Assembly (NCBI RefSeq): GCF_014695385.1
Contig: NZ_JACJOD010000013.1
Location: 496,001-560,000 of the forward strand
Origin: Trichocoleus sp. FACHB-46
GTDB lineage: Bacteria > Cyanobacteriota > Cyanobacteriia > FACHB-46
Direction: 5' to 3'
Length of the DNA stretch: 64,000 nt
Shown: positions 44,090-53,593 of the stretch, piece by piece
Layout of the letters: each line of letters opens with the position of its first letter
How positions within the stretch are numbered: position 1 is the stretch's first letter
The notes under the pieces: model-generated
The model's input: the letters and a program-made list of their open reading frames with translations, nothing else
The model's database searches: none
What the model was told of the DNA's origin: nothing
Made by a program: the position numbers and the translations under genes

Positions 44090-45181
44090 CTACTTCAAAT
44101 TTTCCAAGCGAATTCGGGGGTCTACTGCTTTGAGCAACAGATCGGCTAATAGATTGCCGATGATTAACATCACAGCCCCCATCATCAAGCTAGCCATCAC
44201 TACATAAAGATCCTGAGCAATCACAGCTTGCAAAATTAATCGACCTAACCCAGGCCAGTTAAAGAAAAATTCTGCAATAAAGGCACCACTCAACAGACCC
44301 GCAAATTCAAACCCTAGCAACGTAATTAAAGGGTTGATCGCGTTGCGTAGAGCATGGACATAAATGACTCGGTTTTCTGGTAAACCTTTAGCCCGTGCCG
44401 TCTGGATGTAGTCTTGCCGCAAAACATCCAGCAGTTCCCCTCGCATGATGCGCTGCAAGCCTGCAAAGCTAGTAACGCTCAGGGCTAAAGTGGGCAAAAT
44501 CATGTGCCAACCCACATCTAAGATTTTGCCAATGGGGGAAAGATCATCATGGTTGATGCTGGTCATATCTCCCACGGGGAAGAGCGGCGAGGTATTTTGG
44601 GCCAAAATCAGCAACAGCAGCGCCGTGATGAAACTGGGAAACCCTTGACCCACATAACTAATGACTTGTAGCACTCGATCCGCTGTCCGATTTTGATTCA
44701 CAGCGCTGACAATCCCTAGAGGAATCGCGATCGCCCAAGTGATCACCAATGAGGAAATCGCCAACAACAGCGTATTGCCGACTCGCTCCCATAACAAAGC
44801 AGCCACCGATCGCTGATAGACAAAGCTAGTGCCAAAATTCCCTTGGGGCAAAATCAGGGGAATTGGCCCCACCTTAACCACATGAGGCTTGAGGATCTGC
44901 CAAAGCCAGCGTCCGTATTGCTCCAGCATTGGCTTATCCAAACCAAACTGTTGCTGCAACTCTTGGATTCTCTCCGGCGAAATCTTAGGATTCTGCCGCA
45001 AAGTATCGAGGTAATCTCCAGGTGCCAGTTGAATAATCGCGAAACTCAAGGCCGATGCCAGCAGTAAAGTCAGCAGTGCCTGTAATAGTCGCTTAACGAC
45101 ATAGACAGCCGTTTCGCTGGTAACTGAGGAGATTACCCGTTGCCCAAAAGAGTCTAGCCCACCACGCTCAGAAAGAGTCAT
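44090..45181 (-). CDS. DppB/OppB-type ABC transporter permease
   Basis: A 363-residue inner-membrane permease of the peptide/nickel/oligopeptide group. After a short N-terminal part it has the DppB opening VKRLLQALLTLLLASALSFAIIQLAPGD, a long periplasmic loop and the EAA loop ARAKGLPENRVIYVHALRNAINPL that docks to the ATPase. About six helices. Its partners (DppC-like permease, ATPases, binding protein) are not in the window. It follows apt by only 11 bp, so the two are probably co-transcribed, an odd pair. Substrate cannot be assigned. Confidence 0.88.
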   Translation of the reverse strand: MTLSERGGLDSFGQRVISSVTSETAVYVVKRLLQALLTLLLASALSFAIIQLAPGDYLDTLRQNPKISPERIQELQQQFGLDKPMLEQYGRWLWQILKPHVVKVGPIPLILPQGNFGTSFVYQRSVAALLWERVGNTLLLAISSLVITWAIAIPLGIVSAVNQNRTADRVLQVISYVGQGFPSFITALLLLILAQNTSPLFPVGDMTSINHDDLSPIGKILDVGWHMILPTLALSVTSFAGLQRIMRGELLDVLRQDYIQTARAKGLPENRVIYVHALRNAINPLITLLGFEFAGLLSGAFIAEFFFNWPGLGRLILQAVIAQDLYVVMASLMMGAVMLIIGNLLADLLLKAVDPRIRLENLK

Positions 45182-45192
45182 TCAACCTAGTA

Positions 45193-45705
45193 TTAATAAT
45201 CAACCAAGGTCACAATCGGAACTTCGGGCAACCGTTCACGGCCTTTGAGGTCCCGTAGCTCGATGATAAATCCAAAGCCTACGAGGTGACAGCCTGATTG
45301 TTGCACTAACTTGGCCGTTGCCTGAGCGGTGCCACCTGTAGCAATTAAGTCATCTACAATCAAAATCCGACAGCCCGACTGAAAGGCATCTTGATGCACT
45401 TCCAAGCGATCCATGCCGTACTCCAGCTCATACTCAATCGCGTGAACTGGACCAGGCAACTTCCCAGGCTTGCGGACGGGGATGAAACCAGCTCCCAATT
45501 TGTAAGCCAGAGGAGCCCCAAAGATAAATCCTCGTGATTCCATGCCAACTACATAGTCCGCACCCAAATCGGCACACTTATCCGCTAGGGTGTCAATGGT
45601 GTAACGCAGCCCTTCTGGATCGCGCAGTAAGGTTGTAATATCTCGGAACAGAATTCCTGGCTTAGGAAAATCGGGAATCTCACGAATGAGGGATTTCAGA
45701 TCCAT
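45193..45705 (-). CDS. apt: Adenine phosphoribosyltransferase
   Basis: Apt makes AMP from adenine and PRPP in purine salvage. The 170-residue protein begins [24 protein letters not shown], then has [34 protein letters not shown] and the PRPP-binding loop [16 protein letters not shown]; all match Apt. ATG 45705 gives the family length; a longer frame adds 12 unlikely residues. The DppB-type permease gene follows by 11 bp. Confidence 0.96.
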   Translation of the reverse strand: MDLKSLIREIPDFPKPGILFRDITTLLRDPEGLRYTIDTLADKCADLGADYVVGMESRGFIFGAPLAYKLGAGFIPVRKPGKLPGPVHAIEYELEYGMDRLEVHQDAFQSGCRILIVDDLIATGGTAQATAKLVQQSGCHLVGFGFIIELRDLKGRERLPEVPIVTLVDY

Positions 45706-46014
45706 AAAATTGCGAGTAAGAATTGAGGGTGCAGTTGGCAACTATTGTCTAATTGAACCTGAAATTGGCTGCGATCGCTTGAATAAGCTTTTTAGAGCGT
45801 CAATCATTTAGTTGCCTCAGAAATCGTACAATGGAAGTTTGTAAAGTTTTGGCTGATTCTAAACATTTGGAGTTGTTATTAGCTGGGTTCGAATAATCTA
45901 AGTAGAGTTGGGGAATGATAGAAATTGGCACATCCCCGATGCTCTGAGTGCAAAATTCTAAACTATCGGTAGGTTGCTGCTGATATTTCACCCCCTAAGG
46001 TCTAGCAAGCTGGA
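45706..46014. other. Divergent intergenic region of apt and the DUF3038 gene
   Basis: About 310 bp. A 63-codon minus-strand frame (45800-45991) is not convincing: no ribosome site and no known domain. Both promoters should be here. No tRNA or strong hairpin. Confidence 0.4.
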
Positions 46015-46641
46015 ATGAATGTGTCTGTGAGCGTAATGCCGTCAACGAGTCTATCCGCCCCGTCAGCTCCTTTATTCTTGGAGAATCTACCCGATCCAGA
46101 CTTAAGCGCTGGCGTTTGTCCCCGTCGAGCTCGCTTAGAAATTGACCTAATGCTTTTGGCAATTGAAGCGCTGGACTTAGGGGGCTCTGAAGCGATTTTG
46201 TCAGTGGCGAAGGAGTTGGAACTCCAGGGGATTATTAAGAATCGGGTCGCTTTGTGGCGCATACGCAGCACCAACCCACTTCGTCGTTATAGCCAGCGCC
46301 AGCCCTTGACTTTAGTAGAAGCTAAGGCCCTCGTCGCGATCGCCTGTCACTTAGCTCGCCGCCTGACCGTGGTGATTCGCCAGTTATTGCTCGCCTACCA
46401 GCAACTCACAGAAAAGCAACTTTCAGTAGAGCATCACTTCCGTTTGTATGACTACCTAGAGCGCTTCCGGGCGCACTTCCGGGCCAGAATGAACCCCCGA
46501 CGCGCTGGGGTTCTAGCCTACAGCTCCGATGAGAAACTGAACGAATTGGCGCTGAGTTTGCTAGGCAAATTACTCTTCTGCACTGGCACCTTTGGTATGC
46601 AACGGTTTTGGATTAGTTTGTTTGATGGAGAGGTAGAATGA
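46015..46641 (+). CDS. DUF3038 family protein
   Basis: A 208-residue mostly helical, soluble protein of the cyanobacterial DUF3038 family: RLEIDLMLLAIEALDLGGSEAILSVAKELEL, LWRIRSTNPLRRYSQRQPLTLVEAKALVAIACHLA, and the late LSVEHHFRLYDYLERFRAHFRARMNPRRAGV. Function unknown. Its stop overlaps the start of the DUF4335 gene (ATGA, 46638-46641), so the two are translationally coupled, and the families are found side by side in many cyanobacteria; their products probably act together. Confidence 0.88.
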   Translation: MNVSVSVMPSTSLSAPSAPLFLENLPDPDLSAGVCPRRARLEIDLMLLAIEALDLGGSEAILSVAKELELQGIIKNRVALWRIRSTNPLRRYSQRQPLTLVEAKALVAIACHLARRLTVVIRQLLLAYQQLTEKQLSVEHHFRLYDYLERFRAHFRARMNPRRAGVLAYSSDEKLNELALSLLGKLLFCTGTFGMQRFWISLFDGEVE

Positions 46642-48128
46642 CGATTCAACGTCAATACAGCTTGCCTAACTGCACGCTGGTTTTAGAAGGATTAAGCGAT
46701 CCGACTGCCTCCATGAATCCGGCTGAAATGCGGCCTTTGATGTCGATTTTGATTAACGCCGAGTGTCGGATTTCTGGACGAGAGCAACCCATCTCCGGTG
46801 GACGTGACTTTTTTGTCGCTTTAGTAGCTGCCGTGAGCCGCTATGCCCAAGAGTTTCTGAGCGGCATCCACCTACCTGTCTCCTCCTCAGCTGTTCAAAT
46901 ACAGGGGGTGGATCGGAAGCAACATCGCTTAGTTGTGCAGCCTCCAGAAGACGGACCTAAAGAGACAACGCGTCCCACCCAGGTCGATTTAAACACGGTG
47001 CAGCTATTCGATCTGGTGGATGCGATAGATCAATTTTTTGCCGACGCCCAAACCTTGCCTGACCTGACCCTACAGTTAGCCCCTGTCTCGAAGCGCTATA
47101 CTGCGGCTCGTCAGATTACAGCAGAACGAGTAGTGCCCGCTGCCATAGGGGTATCCAGCTTGGCTCTTACTGCTGTGGCTCTTTTCTTCATTCCCATTCC
47201 TGAAGTTCAGAAGCCTAAAGATCCAACTCCTCAGTCAAATACTAGTCAGTCGCAAGAACCCTCACCTACAGGTGCTGCTAGCCCTTCCCCTCAGGCAGCC
47301 GCAGCCCTACAAACCAGTCCTACTACTTCTCCTACCCCTTCGCCAGCAGCTTCTACAACACCTAGTCCTGCTAGTACAACTCAGCCCAACCTAGAGGACG
47401 TGCAAGCCGCTCTGGCTGCTGCACCAGAGATCACCGACCCGACTCAACTCGATAGTTTGAGCAAAAAGGTATACGACCAAATCGACCAATCTTGGAAGCA
47501 AGAGCCAGAGTTCGAGCAGGAACTAGTGTATCGAGTCAGTGTAGCCCAAGATGGGGCGATCCTGGGCTACAGAGAAGCTGAAAATACACCTACTGGAGCG
47601 GCTCAGCAAACTCCTTTGCTTGACCTTCTGTACATTCCTGCCAATGGTGGCAGCCTTGCGCAAGAGCCAGTTGGTCAGTTCCGAGTGGTCTTCCGGCCCA
47701 ATGGCGTGTTGCAAGTCAGCCCTTGGGGTGGTTATAGCGCTCCACCCAGCCCTAATTCAGAAATTACTGACTCATCGGCGATTGAAGATTTGACTGGTAA
47801 GCTCTACGACCAAATCGACAGGAATTGGAAAGAGAAGCCTACCTTTGAGCGGGAGTTGGTTTACCGGGTGAATGTCGCACCGGATGGTTCGATCGCCAAT
47901 TATGAGCCAGTCAATCAGCCTGGTTCTGACTATGTAGAAGATACACCTTTGCCCACCTTGCTCAAGCCTGATGCTGCCCCTGCTCAGAATGACTCTGCTC
48001 AGAACAACTCTGCCCAGAATAATTCTGCTCAGAATAACTCTGCCAACCAAGCCTCCTTAGCCCCTTTTAAGGTGGTATTTAAGCCCAATGGGGTGCTGCA
48101 AGTCAGTCCTTGGCGCGGCTACCAGTAA
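46638..48128 (+). CDS. DUF4335 protein with duplicated C-terminal domain
   Basis: A 496-residue protein. Residues about 1-165 are the DUF4335 domain (RQYSLPNCTLVLEGLSDP, MRPLMSILINAECRISGREQPISGG). A hydrophobic segment at about 170-192 (VVPAAIGVSSLALTAVALFFIPI) anchors it in the membrane. Then comes a Pro/Ser/Thr linker and two copies of one domain (about 47450-47745 and 47785-48128), each YDQID..W...F..ELVYRV.V..DG ... FKVVFKPNGVLQVSPW. The second copy contains four tandem AQNNS-type units (47982-48041). Cytoplasmic N-domain and external repeats are inferred. Translationally coupled to the DUF3038 gene. Confidence 0.85.
   Translation: MTIQRQYSLPNCTLVLEGLSDPTASMNPAEMRPLMSILINAECRISGREQPISGGRDFFVALVAAVSRYAQEFLSGIHLPVSSSAVQIQGVDRKQHRLVVQPPEDGPKETTRPTQVDLNTVQLFDLVDAIDQFFADAQTLPDLTLQLAPVSKRYTAARQITAERVVPAAIGVSSLALTAVALFFIPIPEVQKPKDPTPQSNTSQSQEPSPTGAASPSPQAAAALQTSPTTSPTPSPAASTTPSPASTTQPNLEDVQAALAAAPEITDPTQLDSLSKKVYDQIDQSWKQEPEFEQELVYRVSVAQDGAILGYREAENTPTGAAQQTPLLDLLYIPANGGSLAQEPVGQFRVVFRPNGVLQVSPWGGYSAPPSPNSEITDSSAIEDLTGKLYDQIDRNWKEKPTFERELVYRVNVAPDGSIANYEPVNQPGSDYVEDTPLPTLLKPDAAPAQNDSAQNNSAQNNSAQNNSANQASLAPFKVVFKPNGVLQVSPWRGYQ
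47982..48041 (+). repeat. Four tandem 15-bp repeats inside the DUF4335 gene
   Basis: Four adjacent 15-base units, each coding for Ala-Gln-Asn-Asn/Asp-Ser, differ at only a few third positions. They form a flexible insert within the second repeat domain and are a likely site of length variation by slippage. Confidence 0.9.
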
Positions 48129-48157
48129 CTGCGAGATTACCCTAACGCTCATTTGGC

Positions 48158-48853
48158 CTACAGATGTGATTGGGGGCCTGTCCAAATGCTGTTGACCGAG
48201 CGACCAAACACTTGGGGGCGATCGCGGGGGGCGGCAGTGGTCTGACCTGCGAGATCCACGGTCCACAAAGGCCAAGGAGACTCACCAAGGTTGCCCGCTT
48301 GGAATAAGGTTTGCTCCGGGTGAGCTTGACTCCATCCGAGCAGGACCGCATTGGTATATTGAATCCGAGTCGGTGCCACTGTGCTGGTACGGTTCAATTG
48401 GCGATCCCAAATGACGGCGTAGTCCGAAGCAATATCTGACCCAAAAATAGACTCAAACTCTCTTGCTAAGATGCGATCGCCTGTTGCAGACCAAGCAATA
48501 GGAACCAGAATCGCGATCGTGCCTGCCACTGCCTCCGCTGGATCAACCTCTGTTGGCTGGCCAGACATGGAGAGCGGAGAAGAAGCAGTGATTGTTCTTA
48601 AATCTCCAGTTCTCAAGTTCTCCAGAAACAAAACGCTGCTAACCCAACTTTGAGTGAAGTCTGGGTGAACCTGCATTTGAATTCGGCTGTAGGCCGCGTA
48701 CTGTCCGTCAGGAGAAATGAGAGACTGGCTCCGGTAATACTGCCTATGAGCAGCTTCACTATCTTCGGTTACCGTCAGGTTGGCTAGAACCCAATTCCAA
48801 GGAATGGGGTGGGGGCTATTGAGGGGATCAAGTTGAACTGAAGATGAGCGCAT
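48158..48853 (-). CDS. Conserved hypothetical protein, beta-rich
   Basis: A 231-residue soluble protein I cannot name. It has many short strands and phrases such as SLISPDGQYAAYSRIQM, VSSVLFLENLRTGDLRTI, PIAWSATGDRILAREFES and YAVIWDRQLN, which recall blades of a beta-propeller (SPDGxxxAY, ATGDRILA). No signal peptide. Length suits half of a propeller or a small barrel. Similar proteins are, as far as I recall, cyanobacterial. Convergent with the DUF4335 gene 29 bp away. Confidence 0.6.
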   Translation of the reverse strand: MRSSSVQLDPLNSPHPIPWNWVLANLTVTEDSEAAHRQYYRSQSLISPDGQYAAYSRIQMQVHPDFTQSWVSSVLFLENLRTGDLRTITASSPLSMSGQPTEVDPAEAVAGTIAILVPIAWSATGDRILAREFESIFGSDIASDYAVIWDRQLNRTSTVAPTRIQYTNAVLLGWSQAHPEQTLFQAGNLGESPWPLWTVDLAGQTTAAPRDRPQVFGRSVNSIWTGPQSHL

Positions 48854-49194
48854 GGGAGGAACAGTCTCAGGAAACGCAATACCAGCATCAGTAGCGCATC
48901 AATAGCCAAGAGCGAATGCCCAACTAAGCTGGATGTAAAATGAGTTGAAGCATTAAACCAATCAAGCTGGCATTTTCGCTTGTCTGGAGCAACGCCTATG
49001 AGCTGGGGCCAATCCTTTTAACTATGTATAACAACCGGAGGTGGAGGAGGTTTTACAGTTCATCAAAGTTTTCATGCACCGTAACGTTTCTTAGCCCAAC
49101 CTCGAAAATTCCGGAAGAAATTCTAATTTGCTCAATTGGTTCCCGGAGTTGAGATAGCATCACAAGTGAATTGTTTTTAGATTGATTAGTTAGC
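48854..49194. other. Divergent intergenic region
   Basis: About 340 bp between the beta-rich hypothetical and the OmpA-like gene. Two promoters are expected. I see a purine-rich CCGGAGGTGGAGGAGG stretch near 49035 but no open frame that uses it, and no hairpin of note. Confidence 0.4.
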
Positions 49195-50136
49195 GTGACT
49201 CCCGTTTCCAAAGCAAACTCTCCCACGACAATGCCACCAAGGCAAAATTGGCCGCTCTTGGTATTTATTTTTAGACTCCTGCTCTTGCTGGTGGGAGGGG
49301 GATTTGCTTGGCTGGCTGGGGTAGTGGTCGCTACCTTCTATCCGCTTGCCAATCCAGAACTGCCTTTTTTTGAAAAGGTGTTGCGCCGCTCCAGCGACTG
49401 GGTGACTCAGGTCAAACAGTTGCCCGAAGTTTGGACCCAACCGAGTGCTTCGCCTCAGTCTAATGCTGCGCCTGTTGCTCCTAGCCCCACGGTGGAAGTG
49501 AGTCCCTTACCTTCGCTTACTCCCACCCAACAAGAGCAAGTCCAGACAGAGGTGGCTCAGCTAGAAGCGAGTGTGCAAACGTTAAGCGATCGCCTCACCA
49601 ACTTGGAAACTCAGCTAGGAACAAACCTGGGTTCGGAACCTTTAGAAAACCGTCTGGCTATCTTGACTCAACAGCTAGCAGCAGCATCTGGCCAAGAATT
49701 GCCGAGTCCTGCTCCTACCACGGTTGCCGCTCCCGCGATCGCTCCCGTCGCAAACGCAATTAATAGCACTGGTACGTATCCAGGCGATCGCTTAACAGTC
49801 ACGCTACCCAGCGATTTACTGTTTAGACAAGGCCAAGCGGGATTAAATCCGCAGACGCGCAATCTGCTGGATAGCATAGTTGGAGACTTACGCAATTACC
49901 CAGGAGCCTCAGTCCAAGTAGCAGCTCACACGGATAATGTAGGTAAAACAGAGGTCGTTCCAGATGCCTCGTTTCAGCAGGCACAAATGGTCCAGCAATA
50001 TCTTGCCAGTACCCTAGGCAACGACTATCACTGGGTGGTAGTTGGTTATGGTGCAGCCTATCCCTTGGCAGAAAACAATAGTGCTCCTAATCGTCAGCGG
50101 AATCGGCGGATTGAAATCGTGATTGATCCCCGATAA
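49195..50136 (+). CDS. OmpA/MotB-like peptidoglycan-binding protein
   Basis: A 313-residue protein with an N-terminal membrane helix (about 21-45, LLVFIFRLLLLLVGGGFAWLAGVVVA), a Pro-rich linker, a coiled-coil segment (about 115-150, QTEVAQLEASVQTLSDRLTNLETQLG) and a C-terminal OmpA-like domain (about 195-313: LTVTLPSDLLFRQGQAGLNPQTRNLL, AAHTDNVG, NRQRNRRIEIVI). Such domains bind peptidoglycan. It would link the inner membrane to the cell wall. GTG 49195 start, with ATG 49231 as alternative. fmt follows almost directly, so both may be on one transcript. Confidence 0.85.
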   Translation: MTPVSKANSPTTMPPRQNWPLLVFIFRLLLLLVGGGFAWLAGVVVATFYPLANPELPFFEKVLRRSSDWVTQVKQLPEVWTQPSASPQSNAAPVAPSPTVEVSPLPSLTPTQQEQVQTEVAQLEASVQTLSDRLTNLETQLGTNLGSEPLENRLAILTQQLAAASGQELPSPAPTTVAAPAIAPVANAINSTGTYPGDRLTVTLPSDLLFRQGQAGLNPQTRNLLDSIVGDLRNYPGASVQVAAHTDNVGKTEVVPDASFQQAQMVQQYLASTLGNDYHWVVVGYGAAYPLAENNSAPNRQRNRRIEIVIDPR

Positions 50137-50169
50137 AGTGTGGATTCTGAATCAAATTTGCCACAAAGC

Positions 50170-51192
50170 ATGAGAGTTGTTTTCTTCGGTACGCCCCAAT
50201 TTGCGGTTCCCAGTTTGGAGCAGCTGCTCAATCATCCTGAGTTTGAAGTGGTAGCAGTGATTAGCCAACCCGATAAACGTCGCGGGCGGGGTAATCAGCT
50301 GACTGCTTCACCCGTTAAAACAGTGGCTTTGGCGCACCAGCTACCCGTTTGGCAACCCCAGCGGATTAAAAAAGATCCTGAAACATTAGAGCAACTAGCA
50401 GCTTTACAAGCCGATGCCTTTGTAGTGGTAGCTTATGGGCAAATTCTCTCTCAGCAGATTTTGGATATGCCCCGACTGGGATGTGTAAATGGGCATGGGT
50501 CTATTTTGCCTCGATACCGTGGGGCAGCTCCGATTCAGTGGTGCCTCTATCACGGTGAAGCTGAGACAGGCATTACTACCATGCTGATGGATGCGGGCAT
50601 GGATACGGGGCCAATGCTACTCAAGGCTACGACTCCAATTGGGTTACTGGATACAGCCCAAACGCTAGCTACTCAGTTAGCAAAGTTGAGCGCGGATTTG
50701 TTAGTGGAAACCTTGCTGAAGCTAGAGCGCCAAGAAGTTGAACCCACCCCACAGGATGCCGAGGCTGCAACTTACGCTCCCCTGATTCAGAAGCAAGATT
50801 ACTGGCTAGATTGGTCGCGCTCGGCGATCGCCCTGCATAATCAAATTCGTGGTTTCTTTCCCAACTGTGTGGCAAACTTCCGAGATACTGCCCTCAAGAT
50901 TGAATCAACCCTGCCCTTAGGACCTGCCTACTGGGATCTGCTGCCCACTGAATTCCGTACCTTGGCAGCAAACTGGCCAGAGCTAAGTGCTCAGTTAAGT
51001 GCTCAGCAACTTTCTCCGGGGTCAGTCGTGCAAATTGCTAAAGGCTTGGGGCCGATTGTGCAAACGGGGGATGGTTTATTGTTGCTGCGAGACGTGAAAT
51101 TAGCGGGAAAGCGATCGCAATCAGGCTGGGACTTTGCCAATGGTGCTCGCTTAGAAGTGGGGGAAGTCTTAGGCAACGGCCAAGAGTTTTGA
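50170..51192 (+). CDS. fmt: Methionyl-tRNA formyltransferase
   Basis: Fmt formylates Met-tRNA-fMet for translation initiation. The 340-residue protein begins [20 protein letters not shown], then QPDKRRGRG, the catalytic segment [19 protein letters not shown] with Asn and His, and [15 protein letters not shown] with the key aspartate. The C-terminal barrel (tRNA binding) is present. ATG 50170 is chosen because the family begins MRxVFxGT; ten extra codons upstream are unlikely. Closely follows the OmpA-like gene; 2 bp from the convergent DUF6464-like gene. Confidence 0.95.
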   Translation: MRVVFFGTPQFAVPSLEQLLNHPEFEVVAVISQPDKRRGRGNQLTASPVKTVALAHQLPVWQPQRIKKDPETLEQLAALQADAFVVVAYGQILSQQILDMPRLGCVNGHGSILPRYRGAAPIQWCLYHGEAETGITTMLMDAGMDTGPMLLKATTPIGLLDTAQTLATQLAKLSADLLVETLLKLERQEVEPTPQDAEAATYAPLIQKQDYWLDWSRSAIALHNQIRGFFPNCVANFRDTALKIESTLPLGPAYWDLLPTEFRTLAANWPELSAQLSAQQLSPGSVVQIAKGLGPIVQTGDGLLLLRDVKLAGKRSQSGWDFANGARLEVGEVLGNGQEF

Positions 51193-51194
51193 GA

Positions 51195-51551
51195 CTAAAC
51201 CGACTGCTCGTAAAACTGACAAGCTTCACAAGGGCCTTCAGGATTGACCGCACAACGAATGAGTTCAGACTGAGCATTAAAGCGACAACTGACATCGCCC
51301 AGAACCCAGCGCCCTGCCACTAAACTTCTCTCTAGAGGGCGTGGCGCAGATTGGACATAAAGGGCGATCTTATGCAGTTGGTAACGGCCAGCTCTGAGCT
51401 GATAGCGATGATGACGCTCTAAAACCGCATAAGTTTTGCCGTCTAAATCCAAGTAAGAACCAGGCTGAGGAGACCAGTCAAGCTGGACATTGCCAATGGT
51501 TTGTTGTGGGTGGGTGAGAATCACCTCGGTGGATAAAGTAGGTTGCTCCAT
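51195..51551 (-). CDS. DUF6464-like small protein
   Basis: A 118-residue soluble protein. It ends with a cysteine-rich segment: VSCRFNAQSELIRCAVNPEGPCEACQFYE, four cysteines that could bind a metal, a trait I associate with the cyanobacterial DUF6464 family. The first half is beta-rich (VILTHPQQTIGNVQLDWSPQPGSYLDLDGKTYAVLERHHRYQLRAGRYQ). Function unknown. Convergent with fmt with only two bases between stops. Confidence 0.7.
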   Translation of the reverse strand: MEQPTLSTEVILTHPQQTIGNVQLDWSPQPGSYLDLDGKTYAVLERHHRYQLRAGRYQLHKIALYVQSAPRPLERSLVAGRWVLGDVSCRFNAQSELIRCAVNPEGPCEACQFYEQSV

Positions 51552-51680
51552 GAGTGTTGCTGTAATTCGACTGGGCTCCGGCTGACATTAGTAGAGATGC
51601 TAACGCATTTATCCCCAGCCACCTTTTGCAGTCTAAATTCCAGAGAGCACCTCAAAAAAAGCTAGCTCACCAAAGAAAAA

Positions 51681-52772
51681 CTAAATTTTCGGTAACTTGA
51701 CGATAAAGCTTGTTCCTTGGCCTTCACTACTTTGGACCTCAATCGTCCCTTTATGGGCTTCAACAATACTCTTGGCCAGAAATAATCCTAATCCCCATCC
51801 TGTTTTATCCTCTGCAGAGACGGTTCGGCGAAATTGTTGAAATAGGATGGATTGAGCCTCTGGGGCAATCGGATTGCCTTCATTGTGCAAGGTAAGGGTG
51901 ATCAGCGTTTCACTTTGTTGGAGCGTGAGTGTAATCGGTGTGCTAGGGGCTCCATATTTCACCGCATTAATTGCTAAGTTTTCAATCACTCGCCGGATTT
52001 CTTTAGGGCTACATTTAGTCCTGACACCAGAATCCGAGACTATAACAAACCGATTGTCATAAGTGAAGTTCAAATCCTCCACTACGTCCTGGACTAGAAT
52101 CTCTAAATTGCATTCTTCGAAGGCAAAGTTCAAACTCTGCCCTGCCCGTAAACGACTGGCATCGAGGAGATTTTGAATCATTGCGTCGAGGCGATCGATC
52201 GCAGTGATCATTCTCGCTGCCACATCAATGTGGGCGTCCCCCCGTTCCAGGCGGCGCAGAATCAACTGGGTTCCCATCTTGATGACATTGATGGGATTTT
52301 TGAGGTCGTGAGTTAGCGTCACCATAAACAGCTCTTGAACATCTCGTAGCGTCTGGGAAAATTGAGTCGCAGCGTCATTAACAGCTTGCTCAATAGAGCC
52401 AATAATGATGTCTCGTTCCCGTACACCTAGAGGTGCTTCTGCTTCTAAAACTTGAAAGATAACTTGACGGAGGATGTGATACTCAAGAATTAGCTGGCTC
52501 ATGGAGTAGTCTGCGTACCCCGCCCGTTCGTGCCCATGCAGCTTGCCGATCCGAGTGCTCTCTACTTCGTCGGATGCAATGCGGTCAGGAGTTCTGTCGA
52601 TTGTGGTTGAGAGTTCATCAGTCAGTTGGTCTAAGTAAAGGGGTAGCGAATTTCGCAAGACCAAAGAGTTTTGATGCATGGAGGCATTGACTTCATCACG
52701 CGCCCGCTTCTCCCATATCTGCATGATGCGTGGGGCATTTTGCTTAAGCTGTTCAGAGGCTTGGTTAGACAT
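51681..52772 (-). CDS. Sensor histidine kinase with RsbRD-like N-terminal domain
   Basis: A 363-residue cytoplasmic kinase. Residues about 5-140 match the all-helical RsbRD/RsbU-like N-domain (PRIMQIWEKRARDEVNASM, GRLHGxxRA-like GKLHGHERAGYADYSMSQLILEYHILR). The kinase core has H155 in TLTHDLKNPINVI, N box VIENLAINAVKYG and the G2 motif TGWGLGLFLAKSIVEAHKG; the G1 box reads LHNEGNPI, slightly off consensus. RsbR-type domains sense stress or oxygen in relatives, so a stress role is inferred. No regulator gene is adjacent. Confidence 0.87.
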   Translation of the reverse strand: MSNQASEQLKQNAPRIMQIWEKRARDEVNASMHQNSLVLRNSLPLYLDQLTDELSTTIDRTPDRIASDEVESTRIGKLHGHERAGYADYSMSQLILEYHILRQVIFQVLEAEAPLGVRERDIIIGSIEQAVNDAATQFSQTLRDVQELFMVTLTHDLKNPINVIKMGTQLILRRLERGDAHIDVAARMITAIDRLDAMIQNLLDASRLRAGQSLNFAFEECNLEILVQDVVEDLNFTYDNRFVIVSDSGVRTKCSPKEIRRVIENLAINAVKYGAPSTPITLTLQQSETLITLTLHNEGNPIAPEAQSILFQQFRRTVSAEDKTGWGLGLFLAKSIVEAHKGTIEVQSSEGQGTSFIVKLPKI

Positions 52773-52934
52773 CGTTTTTGAGGCTTAGCAGGAGTGGAAG
52801 TAGAGACAAATTTCTAAAACGTGGACGTGAGCTGTGTTCTCCTAGATTTATTGCTTAGCTTCTAATGCTAAAACCCTTAATCCAAAAAAGTAATAAAGAC
52901 AGCGTGCCGCGATCGCTTGGTTGCGCCATGCCAT

Positions 52935-53516
52935 TTACTGAGTTACCTGGACGAGAAATTGCTCGAAGGTCTGGACAGAACGCAGGGCTATTTGAACCAG
53001 CGGCCAACCAACTAAGCAAATTAATCCTGCCCAGCGCAAGCTGATATCTAAGCCTTGACGAACAGCCAGAATCACAGTCAGCAAGCTCCAGAGGGCAAGG
53101 GCAAATTCTATGGGTGAGCCTAGCAAAGGAATCAGCGTCAAAAAATTAAATGCTTGCGGCGCATAGGCAAAGCCGATCGGAATCAACAATTCGCGGTAAG
53201 TCGGTTGGCTAGAGCGCAACCACTGGCCAAGCTGCCAGATCGTAGCCGTCCAGAAATAGTAACCTGCGACTACTGCGAGACCATCAATTAAGAGAGCTAA
53301 GCCTAGAATCGGCAGTGAGGCGCGATTTGTGATCAAAATAACGGCGCTGCCCAACATGTGCGACAAAGCCGCCAAAATCACGATCGCGCGAGCGATACTA
53401 CGATTTCGGGATGTGTTTAAGGCGTTTTCATAGAACTCAGCATTCAAAGCGATCGCGTTCCAAAGAGTTTGAACTAAAGTCGCCTTGGTTTCTCGGTCTC
53501 TTATGTGTTCACTCAC
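52935..53516 (-). CDS. Small polytopic membrane protein (Yip1-like)
   Basis: A 193-residue protein with about five membrane helices: near 45-62, 70-90, 120-140 and 145-185 (VILAALSHMLGSAVILITN, LALLIDGLAVVAGYYFW, PIGFAYAPQAFNFLTLIPLLG, LALWSLLTVILAVRQGL, WAGLICLVGWPLVQIAL). The layout and the FAYAPQAFNFL element resemble YIP1-type proteins. Function unknown. GTG 53516 is supported by AGGAG just upstream. Divergent from the hypothetical at 53594. Confidence 0.68.
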   Translation of the reverse strand: MSEHIRDRETKATLVQTLWNAIALNAEFYENALNTSRNRSIARAIVILAALSHMLGSAVILITNRASLPILGLALLIDGLAVVAGYYFWTATIWQLGQWLRSSQPTYRELLIPIGFAYAPQAFNFLTLIPLLGSPIEFALALWSLLTVILAVRQGLDISLRWAGLICLVGWPLVQIALRSVQTFEQFLVQVTQ

Positions 53517-53593
53517 AATGTCTCCTATTACTGGTGATGCTACTACTGGTGATGGATGACAGCCTTGAGTAGGATACGGTACAAAATCAACTC

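Noticed and set aside
45800-45991. 63-codon minus-strand frame upstream of apt
   Set aside because: No ribosome site and no recognisable domain; could be real but cannot be supported.
47982-48041. AQNNS repeats as a CRISPR-like or mobile repeat
   Set aside because: They are in frame, 15 bp, adjacent without spacers and inside a coding gene: a simple coding tandem repeat.
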